Positions 39,587 to 48,694 of a DNA stretch of 64,000 bases are shown here, piece by piece. Under the pieces are notes generated by a model that was not told the origin of the DNA, did not search any database, and saw only the letters and a program-made list of their open reading frames with translations. Origin of the DNA: Miltoncostaea sp036826475 (lineage in GTDB: Bacteria > Actinomycetota > Thermoleophilia > Miltoncostaeales > Miltoncostaeaceae); assembly GCA_036826475.1 (NCBI GenBank), contig DAISWG010000006.1, forward strand, positions 1-64,000, given 5' to 3'. A program made the translations under genes and the position numbers. The first letter of the stretch is position 1. Every line of letters starts with the position of its first letter.

Positions 39587-39780
39587 CCGCCGACACCCTC
39601 CGCTCGCCCCCGGGTCCCGAGGAGCATAGGAGCGACCGCCCTGGCCGAACGTCCAGGAGATGGCCCGGGACCCTGACCGATGCGTCAATCGACGGGCACC
39701 GGAAACGCCAAATGGCGCGAAACCGCGCCGGCGGCGATCCGGCGCCGGCCGGCGGCCCCCTCAGGGCGTGGGGCGTCGCA

Positions 39781-40614
39781 TCACGGGTAGTGGTCGGGCA
39801 CGAAGGTCTGGTCGGTCATCGGCGGGCGGACGTAGGAGGCGTCGTCGCGCCGGGGCGGGAGGGTGATCGGGTCGTGCGGGACGTGCTCGTAGGGCACGGC
39901 GCTCAGCAGGTGGTGGATGCAGTTGAGCCGGGCGCGGCGCTTGTCGTCGGCCTCCACCACGTACCACGGCGCCTGCTTGGTGTCCGTGTGGGCGAACATC
40001 GCGTCCTTCGCCCGCGAGTACTCCAGCCAGCGGGCGCGCGCCTCCATGTCCATGGGGCTGAGCTTCCACCGCTTGGTGGGGTCGTCGATGCGGTCCTGGA
40101 AGCGGCGCTCCTGCTCGTCGTCGCTCACCGAGAACCAGTACTTCACGAGGATGATCCCCGAGCGGATGAGCATGCGCTCGAACTCGGGGCAGCTGCGGAG
40201 GAACTCCGTGTACTCGTCCTCGGTGCAGAACCCCATGACCCGCTCCACGCCGGCGCGGTTGTACCAGGAGCGGTCCATCAGGACCATCTCGCCGCCGGCG
40301 GGCAGGTGCTCGACGTACCGCTGGAAGTACCACTGGGTGCGCTCGCGCTCGGTGGGCTTCGGGAGGGCCACCACCCGGCACACCCGCGGGTTGAGGGGGC
40401 CGGTGATCCGCTTGATCGCCCCGCCCTTCCCCGCCGCGTCGCGCCCCTCGAAGATCACCAGCACCTTCACGCCGGTGTCGCGCACCCACTCGTGCATCGC
40501 CACCAGTTCCACCTCGAGCCGCGCGAGCTCCTCCTCGTAGCGCACCCGGTTGAGCCGCTTCCTCCGAGGTCCGGCGCCGTCGCCCGTCGCCGTATCCGCC
40601 TGCGCCTTTCCCAT
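39781..40614 (-). CDS. ppk2: Polyphosphate kinase 2 family protein
   Basis: A 277-residue PPK2 class I-type enzyme that phosphorylates nucleoside diphosphates (usually ADP or GDP) from polyphosphate. It has Walker A FEGRDAAGKGG (about 55-65), NPRVCRVVALPKPTERERTQWYFQRY, a lid/Walker B region MVLMDRSWYNRAGVERVMGF, YWFSVSDDEQERRFQDR and KRWKLSPMD. The N-terminal helical segment (LARLEVELVAMHEWV) is also typical. It lies 33 bases after cysK on the same strand and is probably cotranscribed with it. Confidence 0.94.
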   Translation of the reverse strand: MGKAQADTATGDGAGPRRKRLNRVRYEEELARLEVELVAMHEWVRDTGVKVLVIFEGRDAAGKGGAIKRITGPLNPRVCRVVALPKPTERERTQWYFQRYVEHLPAGGEMVLMDRSWYNRAGVERVMGFCTEDEYTEFLRSCPEFERMLIRSGIILVKYWFSVSDDEQERRFQDRIDDPTKRWKLSPMDMEARARWLEYSRAKDAMFAHTDTKQAPWYVVEADDKRRARLNCIHHLLSAVPYEHVPHDPITLPPRRDDASYVRPPMTDQTFVPDHYP

Positions 40615-40647
40615 CGCTCACCCCTCGCCGGTGCCCCGGCGGGCGCC

Positions 40648-41577
40648 TCAGCCCTCGTCGAAGAGGGGCGTCGTCAGATAGCGCTCGCCGGTGTCGCAGA
40701 GAAACGTGACGACCACCTTCCCCGCGTTCTCCGGCCGCCGGGCGACCTCGACCGCGGCGTGGACGTTCGCGCCGGCGCTGATCCCCACCAGGATCCCCTC
40801 CTCACGCGCCAGGCGGCGGGCCATCGCGAACGCGGCGTCGGCGTCGACCGTCACCACCTCGTCGTAGACGGCCGTGTTCAGCACCCCCGGGATGAACCCG
40901 GCGCCGATCCCCTGGATCTTGTGCGGCCCGGGCGTGCCGCCGGACAGCACCGGCGAGTCGGCGGGCTCCACGGCGACGGCGCGGAAGTCGGGCTTGCGGT
41001 CGCGGAGCACCTCGGCGACGCCCGTGATGGAGCCGCCGGTCCCGACGCCCGCGACCAGGATGTCGACGGCCCCGCCGGTGTCGGACCAGATCTCCTCGGC
41101 GGTGCTGCGCCGGTGCGCCTCGGGGTTGGCGGGGTTCTGGAACTGCTGGGGCACGAACGCGCCCGGCGTCGACTCCGCGATCTCCTCGGCCTTCGCGATC
41201 GCGCCGCGCATCCCCTCGGCCCCCGGCGTGAGCACCAGCTCGGCGCCGTAGGCGCGCAGCAGCGTCCGCCGCTCGACGCTCATCGTCTCGGGCATCGTCA
41301 GGATGCACCGGTAGCCCTTGGCCGCGGCCACGAACGCCAGGGCGATCCCCGTGTTGCCCGACGTGGGCTCGACGATGACGCTCTCCCCCGGCACCAGCCG
41401 GCCCTCGGCCTCGGCGGCCTCGACCATGGCCAGCCCGATGCGGTCCTTGACGGACCCCGCCGGATTGAACGACTCCAGCTTGCCGAGCACCTGGGCGCCG
41501 GCGCCGTCCGCGACCCGCGAGAGCCGGACCAGCGGCGTCCGCCCGATCAGCTCGGTGATGGAGTCCGCGATCGGCAC
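40648..41577 (-). CDS. cysK: Cysteine synthase (O-acetylserine sulfhydrylase)
   Basis: PLP enzyme of 309 residues that makes cysteine from O-acetylserine and sulfide. It has ITELIGRTPLVRLSRV, the PLP lysine Lys44 in FNPAGSVKDRIG, the Asn/Ser loop PTSGNTGIAL, TMPETMSVERRTLLRAYGAELVLTPG, VAGVGTGGSITGVAEVL (phosphate-binding) and KIQGIGAGFIPGVL. It partners functionally with the cysE gene about 4 kb away. GTG 41577 is leaderless, with TAAGGT seven bases upstream. PPK2 follows. Confidence 0.95.
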   Translation of the reverse strand: MPIADSITELIGRTPLVRLSRVADGAGAQVLGKLESFNPAGSVKDRIGLAMVEAAEAEGRLVPGESVIVEPTSGNTGIALAFVAAAKGYRCILTMPETMSVERRTLLRAYGAELVLTPGAEGMRGAIAKAEEIAESTPGAFVPQQFQNPANPEAHRRSTAEEIWSDTGGAVDILVAGVGTGGSITGVAEVLRDRKPDFRAVAVEPADSPVLSGGTPGPHKIQGIGAGFIPGVLNTAVYDEVVTVDADAAFAMARRLAREEGILVGISAGANVHAAVEVARRPENAGKVVVTFLCDTGERYLTTPLFDEG

Positions 41578-41584
41578 GGCGGCC

Positions 41585-41590
41585 ACCTTA
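41585..41590 (-). promoter_or_regulatory. -10 box (TAAGGT) of cysK
   Basis: Minus strand TAAGGT, seven bases (GGCCGCC), then GTG 41577. Leaderless pattern. Confidence 0.5.
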
Positions 41591-41609
41591 CCAGCCGCCG
41601 TCGCCGTTC

Positions 41610-42608
41610 CTACCGGGACGCGACCCCCTGCGCCAGGGACGCCAGCGACGTCTGCGGGCGCGCGCCGAGATGGGAGATCACCTCCGCCGCGGCCAGCGAG
41701 CCGAGCTGGGCGCACTCGGCCAGCGGACGCCCCCGGGTGAGCCCGTGCAGGAAGCCCGCGGCGTACAGGTCCCCGGCGCCGGTCGTGTCGACCAGGTGCT
41801 CGACGGTGGCGGCGGGGACCTCGACCGTGTCCTCCGCCGTCACGACCATCGAGCCGTGCTCGGAGCGGGTGATCACCACGATCTCCGACCGGCCGCGGAC
41901 GGCCGACACGGCATGGGAGAGGTCGCGGGTGGCGGTGAGCGCGAGGATCTCCTCCTCGTTGGCGAACAGCACGTCGACGTCGTTCTCGACCAGCGACCGG
42001 AACTCCTCGAGGTGGCGCTCCACGCAGAACGAGTCGGACAGCGTGAGCGACACGCGGCGCGCGGCGCCGTGGGCGGCGGCCATCGCGACGCGGAACGCCT
42101 CCTTCGCGCGCGGCTTGTCCCAGAGGTACCCCTCCAGATACGTGACCGAGCAGCGCGCCACCAGGTCGGTGTCGACGTCCTCCGGCCCCAGCTCGGTGGC
42201 GGCGCCGAGGTAGGTGGACATGGTGCGGTGCGCGTCCGGCGTCACCAGGATGAGGCTCAGCGCGGTGGGCGGCCCGTCCGCGGCGACGGGGGTGTCGAAG
42301 TGGACCCCCACCGCGCGGATGTCGTGGGCGAACACCTCGCCCACCTGGTCGTCGCGGATCTTCCCGATGTAGGCGGCCCGCCCGCCGAACGAGGCGACTC
42401 CGGCCATGGAGTTGGCGGCGGCGCCGCCGGACACCTCGACCGCCGACCCCATCCGGCCGTAGAGCGCCTTCGACTGCTCGACCTCGATTAGGTTCATCGA
42501 GCCCTTCACGAGCCCCTCGGACTCGAGGAAGGCGTCGTCGCAGTGCGCGAGCACGTCGACGATCGCGTTCCCGATGCCCAGCACGTCGAGCTCCGCGCCC
42601 TCGCTCAT
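41610..42608 (-). CDS. Adenosine kinase (PfkB family)
   Basis: A 332-residue ribokinase-fold sugar/nucleoside kinase. It opens LDVLGIGNAIVDVLAHCDDAFL, with the small PfkB signature EVSGGAAANSMAGVASFGGRAAYIGKIRDDQVG and the ATP/anion-hole signature VDTTGAGDLYAAGFLHGL containing the catalytic Asp. The N-terminal G-I-G-N-A-I-V-D-V pattern is that of bacterial adenosine kinase-like proteins. It would convert adenosine to AMP. The position beside the purine island agrees, although it is a separate transcription unit. ATG 42608 has GGAG six bases upstream, and a TACGAT box lies about 40 bases upstream. Confidence 0.86.
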   Translation of the reverse strand: MSEGAELDVLGIGNAIVDVLAHCDDAFLESEGLVKGSMNLIEVEQSKALYGRMGSAVEVSGGAAANSMAGVASFGGRAAYIGKIRDDQVGEVFAHDIRAVGVHFDTPVAADGPPTALSLILVTPDAHRTMSTYLGAATELGPEDVDTDLVARCSVTYLEGYLWDKPRAKEAFRVAMAAAHGAARRVSLTLSDSFCVERHLEEFRSLVENDVDVLFANEEEILALTATRDLSHAVSAVRGRSEIVVITRSEHGSMVVTAEDTVEVPAATVEHLVDTTGAGDLYAAGFLHGLTRGRPLAECAQLGSLAAAEVISHLGARPQTSLASLAQGVASR

Positions 42609-42707
42609 CCGCCGCTCCCCGGTTCGATGGACCGCGGGATCGTAGCGACCGCCGTCACAGGGTCGTGAACATCCCACGGTTCTCTCCACAGCCTGTGCAA
42701 ATCGACC

Positions 42708-43970
42708 TCAGGCGCTGAGCCGGCGCAGCGCCCCCGCCAGGATCGCCGCGCCCTGGGCGATCTCGCGCGGCGACGTGTACTCGTCGGGGCGGTGGCTCAC
42801 CCCGCCCCGGGACGGCACGAACACCATCGCGGCGGGGCAGATGCGCGCCATGAAGACACAATCGTGATACGCCCGGCTGATCATCCGCACGACCTCCAGG
42901 CCCTCCTCGGCGCAGGCCGACTCGATGGCCTCGATGAGCGCCGGGTCGGAGGTCATGGGGTCGTCGGCGTTGAGGATCGCCTCCTCGTGCCCCACCCCGT
43001 GGCGGGCGGCGGCGTCGCGGGCGGCGGCGCGCACGCGCTCGAGCCCGGCGTCGCGGCGGGCGAGGTCGGTGTCGCGGATGTCGATGTCCATCCGCACCCG
43101 CCGCGGGATGCTGTTCACCGCCCCCGGCTCGACTGTCAGCAGGCCGACGGTGCCGACCGTGTCACCCGCCCCGCTGCCGCGGGCCTCGCGGTCGACGGCC
43201 AGCACCACCTCGGACGCGGCCACGAGCGGGTCGTGGCGCAGCGGCATCAGCACCGCGCCGGCGTGGCCGCCGGTGCCCGACAGCTCCACCCGCAGCGTCG
43301 CGGGCGCGGCGATCGCGGTCACGACGCCGATCGGCGTGCCGCCGGCCTCCAGCTCGGGGCCCTGCTCGATGTGGAGCTCCAGGAAGGCGGCGTAGTGGCC
43401 GGGCGCCAGGGTCGCGCCCATCACGTCGCCGACCACCCCGGCGGCGGCCCGGGCGCGGTCGAGGGTGCCGCCGTCGGCGTCGCGGAGGGCGTCCAGCCGC
43501 TCGCGGGTGACCACGCCGGCCAGCACGCGGCTGCCCAGGCAGCCGAGCGCGTAGCGGGTGGGCTCCTCGGCGGTGAACATGATGAGCTCGATGGCCCGCC
43601 GGGGGGTGTGGCCGGCCGACTGGAGCGCCCGGATCGCCTCGAGCCCGCCCAGCACCCCGACGACCCCGTCGAACCGCCCGGCGTCGGGGATCGCGTCGCA
43701 GTGCGAGCCGGTCGCCACGGCCGGCAGGTCCGGGTCGCTGCCCTCCCAGCGGGCGAAGACGTTGCCCACGGCGTCCACCCGCACCGTCAACCCGGCGGCC
43801 GTCATCCGCTCCATCAGCCACGTGCGCGCGCGCATGTCCTGCTCGGTGAACAGGATCCGGGTGACCGACGGGTACGGGGTGTCCGAGAACCGCGCGAGCT
43901 CCTCGATCTCGCCCTCCAGCCGCGATGCGTCGATCGGCGCGTTGCGGTGGACGTCGATCGGCGGCGTCAC
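42708..43970 (-). CDS. Allantoate amidohydrolase (M20 family)
   Basis: A 420-residue dinuclear metallo-amidohydrolase that cleaves allantoate to ureidoglycine, CO2 and ammonia. It has VDAVGNVFARWEG, the metal site ATGSHCDAIPDAGRFDGVVGVLGGLEAI, LIMFTAEEPTRYALGCLGSR (Glu-Glu metal and catalytic pair), FLELHIEQGPELEAGGTPIGVVTAI and GGVSHRPDEY. The S-H-x-D-A-I-P and E-E-P-T-R-(F/Y) motifs are those of the plant-type allantoate enzymes rather than carbamoyl-amino acid hydrolases. Its partner ureidoglycine aminohydrolase is encoded just upstream with a GTGA overlap. Last gene of the eight-gene purine operon. Confidence 0.9.
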   Translation of the reverse strand: MTPPIDVHRNAPIDASRLEGEIEELARFSDTPYPSVTRILFTEQDMRARTWLMERMTAAGLTVRVDAVGNVFARWEGSDPDLPAVATGSHCDAIPDAGRFDGVVGVLGGLEAIRALQSAGHTPRRAIELIMFTAEEPTRYALGCLGSRVLAGVVTRERLDALRDADGGTLDRARAAAGVVGDVMGATLAPGHYAAFLELHIEQGPELEAGGTPIGVVTAIAAPATLRVELSGTGGHAGAVLMPLRHDPLVAASEVVLAVDREARGSGAGDTVGTVGLLTVEPGAVNSIPRRVRMDIDIRDTDLARRDAGLERVRAAARDAAARHGVGHEEAILNADDPMTSDPALIEAIESACAEEGLEVVRMISRAYHDCVFMARICPAAMVFVPSRGGVSHRPDEYTSPREIAQGAAILAGALRRLSA

Positions 43971-44707
43971 GACAGCGGGTCCCGGTTCCAGTCCTTGTAG
44001 AGCAGGTACGTCGCGGGGGCGGTGCCGTAGGCGCAGGCCCACTGGGGGCAGAACGGGGCCATCCAGATGGCGTCGCCGGCCCGGACGGGGTACCACGCGT
44101 CCCCGAGGCGGTAGACGAGGCTGCCCTCCAGCACCAGCAGGCCGTGCTCCATCACGTGGGTCTCGGTGAACGGCAGTGCCGCCCCGGGATCGAAGGTCAT
44201 GAGGTTCACCGCGAGGTCGAGCTCGGGCGCCTCGGGGACCAGCGTCGTGACCCGCAGGGCGGGGTCGCCGAGCATCGGCTGCGGCGTCACGGCGGTCCCG
44301 TCGGTCACCACCAGGCGGCCGCGGGCGGCGCCGGGCGCCCCGGTGTGGGGCTTGTCGAACACCACGATCCGGGCGGCGGTGTCGGCCCGCAGGCCGTGCA
44401 CCGCGTCGGGCGGGACGTACGCCAGCGCCCCGGGGCTCAAGCGGTGGTCGAGGCCGTCGGCGGTGAGGGTCAGGCTCCCCTCCAGGCAGTAGACCGCGCG
44501 GCCGGCGCCGGCGCGCGGCGGGCCGGCGGCGCCCCCCGCCTCCAGGCGGACGAGGGCCATGCTGAACCGCGACCCGATGGGCGGGGCGATGAGCGTCACG
44601 TGCTCCGCGCCGGACCAGCCGGGGACCGGGCCCGGGACGTGGGTCTCGGGCGCGATGAGCGCGTGGTCGGGCCGCACCACGGTGCGGGCGTCCGGCGGGG
44701 CGCTCAC
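43967..44707 (-). CDS. (S)-Ureidoglycine aminohydrolase (bicupin)
   Basis: A 246-residue tandem cupin that converts ureidoglycine to ureidoglycolate plus ammonia using manganese. The first cupin spans about 40-125 (GRAVYCLEGSLTLTADG, LAYVPPDAVHGLRA). The second spans about 160-240, with the metal-ligand cluster PFTETHVMEHGLLVLEGS and GDAIWMAPFCPQWACAYG. The E-T-H-x-x-E-H pattern in the second cupin and the closing YLLYKDWNRDPL are hallmarks of this enzyme. It lies between allantoinase and allantoate amidohydrolase with GTGA overlaps on both sides. Confidence 0.93.
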   Translation of the reverse strand: MSAPPDARTVVRPDHALIAPETHVPGPVPGWSGAEHVTLIAPPIGSRFSMALVRLEAGGAAGPPRAGAGRAVYCLEGSLTLTADGLDHRLSPGALAYVPPDAVHGLRADTAARIVVFDKPHTGAPGAARGRLVVTDGTAVTPQPMLGDPALRVTTLVPEAPELDLAVNLMTFDPGAALPFTETHVMEHGLLVLEGSLVYRLGDAWYPVRAGDAIWMAPFCPQWACAYGTAPATYLLYKDWNRDPLS

Positions 44708-46011
44708 GCCACCCACGCCGGCGTCACGAGTCGTCCGGGGGCGGCGTCCGTCGCGCCCTCGCCGAACACGGTGATCCCGCGCAGGATCGTCCGCACGACC
44801 CGCGCCGTGAGGGTCATCCCCACGAACGGCGACACCCGGTGGCGGTACCGGAGGTCCCCCTCCCCGAGGACCCAGGGACGGCCGACGTCGACCAGGGTGA
44901 GGTCGGCGTCCGCCCCGGGGCGGATCTCCCCCTTCCCCGCCAGGTCCAGGCGCCGGGCCGGCGCGGCGGCCAGCATCTCGACGCCGTGCGCGTGGGTCAC
45001 CCCGTTCGACGGCCCGTGCGTGAGCATGAGCGGCAGGGTCGTCTGCGCCCCCGAGATCCCGCCCCACACCGCGAACATGTCATCCCCCCGCTTCAGCTCC
45101 GGCGGCCCGGGCGAATGATCCGAGCCCACGAGGTCGATGTCCCCCCGGGCGACGCGCTGCCAGAGGCCCATCTGGTCGGCGACCGATCGTAACGGCGGCG
45201 CGCACTTCGCGGCGGCGCCGATGCGGGAGGCGTCGTCCCGCGTCAGCACCAGGTAGTGCGGGCAGGTCTCGCAGCTGGCGTCCACGCCCGCGACGCGGGC
45301 GGCGCGCACCAGATCCACGGCCTCGGGGCTGGACAGATGAACCAGGTGGACCGCGCAGCGCGTCGCCCGCGCCAGCTCGAGCACGGTCCTCACGGCCGAC
45401 GTCTCGGCCGCCACCGGCCGCGATGCGCACCAGTCGCGCATCGTCCGCCCGCCGCCGCGCGGGACGGCGTCCAGCACCGCGGGGTCCTCGGCGTGGACGG
45501 CGACGGGCAGGCCGAGCGCCGCGGCCCGCTCCATGCCCCGACCGAGCGCGTCCGGGTCGACATGGGCGAACTCCGGCACCCCGCTCGGGCTCATGAACGC
45601 CTTGAACCCCACCACGCCGCGGCCGGCGAGCTCGTCCATCCCCTCCAGGTTCCCCGGCACCAGGCCGCCCCACAGCGCGAAGTCGATGCGGGCGCGGCCC
45701 CGCGCCGCGGCCACCTTGGCGTCGAAGGACGCGCCGTCCAGCGTCGCGGGCACGCTGTTGAGGGGCATGTCGGCGCAGCAGGTGACGCCGCCGGCGGCGA
45801 GCGCGGCGGTGCCGGTGTCCCAGCCCTCCCACCCGGCGCGGCCCGGGTCGTCCAGGTGGACGTGCCCGTCCACCATCCCCGGCAGCACCACCAGCCCGCG
45901 GGCGTCGACCTCCTCCCGTCCACCGGGCAGCTCCGGTCCCACCGCGGCGACCAGCCCGTCCTCGACCGCCACGTCCCACGCGTCGCCGCGCACCACCAGA
46001 TCGGCGCTCAC
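44704..46011 (-). CDS. allB: Allantoinase
   Basis: A 435-residue cyclic amidohydrolase opening the hydantoin ring of allantoin to allantoate. It has the metal motif GHVHLDDPG (His50, His52), TCCADMPLNSVPAT, the probable bridging carboxylated Lys in GVVGFKAFMSPSGVPEF, LPVAVHAEDP, VHLVHLSSPEAVDLV, CETCPHYLVL, CAPPLRS and DLVGSDHSPGP. These are the dihydroorotase/allantoinase family blocks, and the D-M-P-L-N-S motif with purine context selects allantoinase. The start overlaps the OHCU decarboxylase stop by GTGA. Confidence 0.95.
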   Translation of the reverse strand: MSADLVVRGDAWDVAVEDGLVAAVGPELPGGREEVDARGLVVLPGMVDGHVHLDDPGRAGWEGWDTGTAALAAGGVTCCADMPLNSVPATLDGASFDAKVAAARGRARIDFALWGGLVPGNLEGMDELAGRGVVGFKAFMSPSGVPEFAHVDPDALGRGMERAAALGLPVAVHAEDPAVLDAVPRGGGRTMRDWCASRPVAAETSAVRTVLELARATRCAVHLVHLSSPEAVDLVRAARVAGVDASCETCPHYLVLTRDDASRIGAAAKCAPPLRSVADQMGLWQRVARGDIDLVGSDHSPGPPELKRGDDMFAVWGGISGAQTTLPLMLTHGPSNGVTHAHGVEMLAAAPARRLDLAGKGEIRPGADADLTLVDVGRPWVLGEGDLRYRHRVSPFVGMTLTARVVRTILRGITVFGEGATDAAPGRLVTPAWVA

Positions 46012-46493
46012 GCCGCGGCCTCGATGCGCAGGCGCATGATCCCCGCGATCTCCTCCACCGCCGTCGCGCGCTCGGCGTCGGCGTCGTTGGCCAGGCGGGC
46101 CTCGCAGGCGTCGAGGATGTCCGCCACCGAGCGGCCCGCGACCCGGATGACGAACGGGAAGCCGAATCGCGCGCGGTAGGCGTCGTTGAGCGCCGTGAAC
46201 CGCGCCAGGTCGGCGGGCGTGAGGCGGTCCAGCCCGGCCGAGGCCTGCTCGCGCGCGGAGGCGGCGGTCAGCTCTCCCGCCAGGGCCGCCCGGCCGGCCA
46301 GGTCGGGGTGCGCGCGGATCAGGGCGAGCTGCTCGTCTGGGGCGGCCTCGCGGGCGACGGCGGCGAAGGCGTCGGCGATCGCGGCCGCGTCGACGAAGGG
46401 CCCCCGCTCCCATGCCCGCTCGGCCACCCACGGCGAGTCCTCGGCCGCGTGCCCCAGGCGGGCCGTGAACGCGGCGCGGCCCTCGCCGGTCAC
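46008..46493 (-). CDS. uraD: 2-Oxo-4-hydroxy-4-carboxy-5-ureidoimidazoline (OHCU) decarboxylase
   Basis: A 161-residue all-helical enzyme giving (S)-allantoin from OHCU. It has FTARLGHAAEDSPWVAERAWERGPF, the catalytic His block LIRAHPDLAGRAALAG, TALNDAYRARFGFPFVIRVAGRS and the final helix TAVEEIAGIMRLRI. All match the family. It follows urate oxidase and 5-hydroxyisourate hydrolase in the pathway; those two are encoded together at 55-56 kb on the other strand. GTGA overlaps join it to both neighbours. Confidence 0.95.
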   Translation of the reverse strand: MTGEGRAAFTARLGHAAEDSPWVAERAWERGPFVDAAAIADAFAAVAREAAPDEQLALIRAHPDLAGRAALAGELTAASAREQASAGLDRLTPADLARFTALNDAYRARFGFPFVIRVAGRSVADILDACEARLANDADAERATAVEEIAGIMRLRIEAAA

Positions 46494-48694
46494 CCGACCC
46501 CGGCGATGTCCGACGGCCGCAGGGGCACCCTGGGCAGCTCGCGGCCGGTGGCGTCCCGCACCGCGGCCACCACCGCCGGGGTGGAGGCGATGGTGGGCAT
46601 CTCCCCCACGCCGTTCAGTCCGTACGGGGCGTGCGGATGGGGCGTCTCGCTGATCGCCATGCGGACCGCCGGCATGTCGAGCACGGTGGGCATGAGGTAG
46701 TCGGTGAACGACGCGTTGCGCACCCGCCCGTCCCGCATCTGGATCTCCTCCATCAGCGCGAGGCCCACGCCCTGGGCGATCCCGCCCTGGATCTGCCCCT
46801 CGAGCGCCAGCGGGTTCATCACCCGGCCCACATCCTGGGTGGTCGCCACCTCGACGGCGCGCACCAGGCCCAGCTCCACGTCGACGTCGCACACGGCGCG
46901 GTGGGCGGCGAACCCGAGGGCCACGATCGAGTCGCCCTGGCCCGTCCGCGGGTCGAGCGGCTGCGTCGGGCGGTGCCGGTACTCGGCGGTCTCCTCGATC
47001 GGCTCGTCGCCGAGGGGGGCCTCGGCCAGCCGGGCCAGGATCCGGCGGCACGCGGCCTGGACCGCCCCGCCGGTGACCCACGTCTGGCGCGACGCGGAGG
47101 TCGAGCCGGCGGACCCGACCGAGGTGTCGGACGGAAGCACCACCACCTGGTCGACGTCCAGTTCGGTGCGGGCGATCTGCTCGATCACGGTCACCAGCCC
47201 CTGCCCCACCTCGGCGGCCGCGGTCTGCACCTCGGCAACCGGCCCGTCGGCGGTGGGGACCAGGCGGACCCGCGCGGTGGAGAAGTCGTCGAAGCCCTCG
47301 GCGAAGGCGATGTTCTTGAAGCCCACCGCGAACCCGACGCCCCGTGTGGTCCCCTCGCCGTGCGTCACGTTGGACACGCCGCCCGGCATCTCGCGCAGGT
47401 CCATCGGCGTGCTGCGCGCCAGCGGCGGCAACGGCATCGCCCGCAGCTCCTCCAGCAGCGCGCGCACGGGCGCGGGACCGTCGACCACCTGCCCGGTGGG
47501 GAGGCGGTCGCCCGTCGCGATGGCGTTGACGATGCGGAGCTCCACGGGGTCCATGCCGAGCGCCGCGGCGAGCCGGTCCATCTGCGACTCGTGGGCGAAC
47601 GCCACCTGGACGGCCCCGAACCCGCGCATCGCGCCGCACGGCGGGTTGTTGGTGTAGGCCACGCGGGCGTCGATCGACGCATTCGGGACGGCGTACGGCC
47701 CGCACGCGAACGTCGCGGCGTTGGCCACCACGGCGGTGCTGCTGGAGGCGTAGGCGCCGCCGTCGAGCGTCACGTCGGCCTTCACGTAGACCAGCCGGCC
47801 GTCCCGTGTGGCGCCGTGCTCGTAGGTCATCCGCGCCGGATGCCGGTGGACGTGGCCGTAGAACGACTCCTCGCGCGAGTAGACCATCTTCACCGGGCGC
47901 CCGGTGCGCAGCGCGAGCATCGCGACGTGCACCTGCATCGACAGGTCCTCCCGCCCGCCGAACGCGCCGCCGACGCCCGCGAGGTGCAGCCGCGTCAGCT
48001 CCAGCGGCAGGTCGAGGCTGGCGGCCACCTGGGCCTGGTCGACGTGCAGCCACTGCGTGGCGATGTGGAGGTCGACGCCCCCGTCCTCGGCGGGGACGGC
48101 GAGCGCCGACTCGGGGCCGAGGAACGCCTGGTCCTGCATCCCCACCTCGTACACGCCGCGCACCACCACGTCGGCCGTGGCGTCCGGGTCGCCGTGCCGG
48201 ATGGGCACCGCCCGCAGGAGGTTGCCGCCCGGATGGAGCGCACGGGCCCCGTCCGCCAGGGCGGCCGCGGCGCTGGTGAGCGGCTCGGTCGGGGCGTAGT
48301 CCACCGCGATGCGGGCGGCCGCGCGGCGCGCCGTCTCGGGGTGATCGGCGGCGACGATGGCCACCGGCTCCCCCTCGTAGCGGACCTCGCCGGCCGCCAG
48401 GACCGGCTGGTCGGCGACCTCCATGCCGTACACGGGCCGGCCGGGGACGTCCTCGTGCGTCAGCACCGCGCGCACGCCCGGCACCGCGAGCGCGGCGGCC
48501 ACGTCGATGCCGCGCACCGTCGCGCTGGGATAGGGGCTGCGCAGGGTGGTCCCCCACAGCATCCCGTCGGCCGACAGGTCGGACGCGTACGCGAACCTCC
48601 CCTGCACCTTGGCGTCACCGTCGGCGCGCAGCACGCTCTCGCCGATGCGCCCGCGCCTCAGGGGCGTGCGGCGCCCGGTGCGGGTGGTGCTCAC
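46490..48694 (-). CDS. Xanthine dehydrogenase, molybdopterin-binding subunit
   Basis: A 734-residue large subunit of the three-subunit xanthine dehydrogenase type that oxidises hypoxanthine/xanthine to urate. It has GRFAYASDLSADGMLWGTTLRSPYP (a/b hammerhead start), HLAGVGGAFGGRED (molybdopterin loop), NNPPCGAMRGFGAVQ, EVQTAAAEVGQGLVTVIEQIA, TSVGSAGSTSASRQTW, and the active-site Glu region YGLNGVGEMPTIASTPAV, where G-V-G-E supplies the base. The N-terminal Arg-rich stretch is unusual but short. No XdhC-type sulfuration chaperone gene is in the window. GTGA overlaps flank it. Confidence 0.93.
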   Translation of the reverse strand: MSTTRTGRRTPLRRGRIGESVLRADGDAKVQGRFAYASDLSADGMLWGTTLRSPYPSATVRGIDVAAALAVPGVRAVLTHEDVPGRPVYGMEVADQPVLAAGEVRYEGEPVAIVAADHPETARRAAARIAVDYAPTEPLTSAAAALADGARALHPGGNLLRAVPIRHGDPDATADVVVRGVYEVGMQDQAFLGPESALAVPAEDGGVDLHIATQWLHVDQAQVAASLDLPLELTRLHLAGVGGAFGGREDLSMQVHVAMLALRTGRPVKMVYSREESFYGHVHRHPARMTYEHGATRDGRLVYVKADVTLDGGAYASSSTAVVANAATFACGPYAVPNASIDARVAYTNNPPCGAMRGFGAVQVAFAHESQMDRLAAALGMDPVELRIVNAIATGDRLPTGQVVDGPAPVRALLEELRAMPLPPLARSTPMDLREMPGGVSNVTHGEGTTRGVGFAVGFKNIAFAEGFDDFSTARVRLVPTADGPVAEVQTAAAEVGQGLVTVIEQIARTELDVDQVVVLPSDTSVGSAGSTSASRQTWVTGGAVQAACRRILARLAEAPLGDEPIEETAEYRHRPTQPLDPRTGQGDSIVALGFAAHRAVCDVDVELGLVRAVEVATTQDVGRVMNPLALEGQIQGGIAQGVGLALMEEIQMRDGRVRNASFTDYLMPTVLDMPAVRMAISETPHPHAPYGLNGVGEMPTIASTPAVVAAVRDATGRELPRVPLRPSDIAGVG

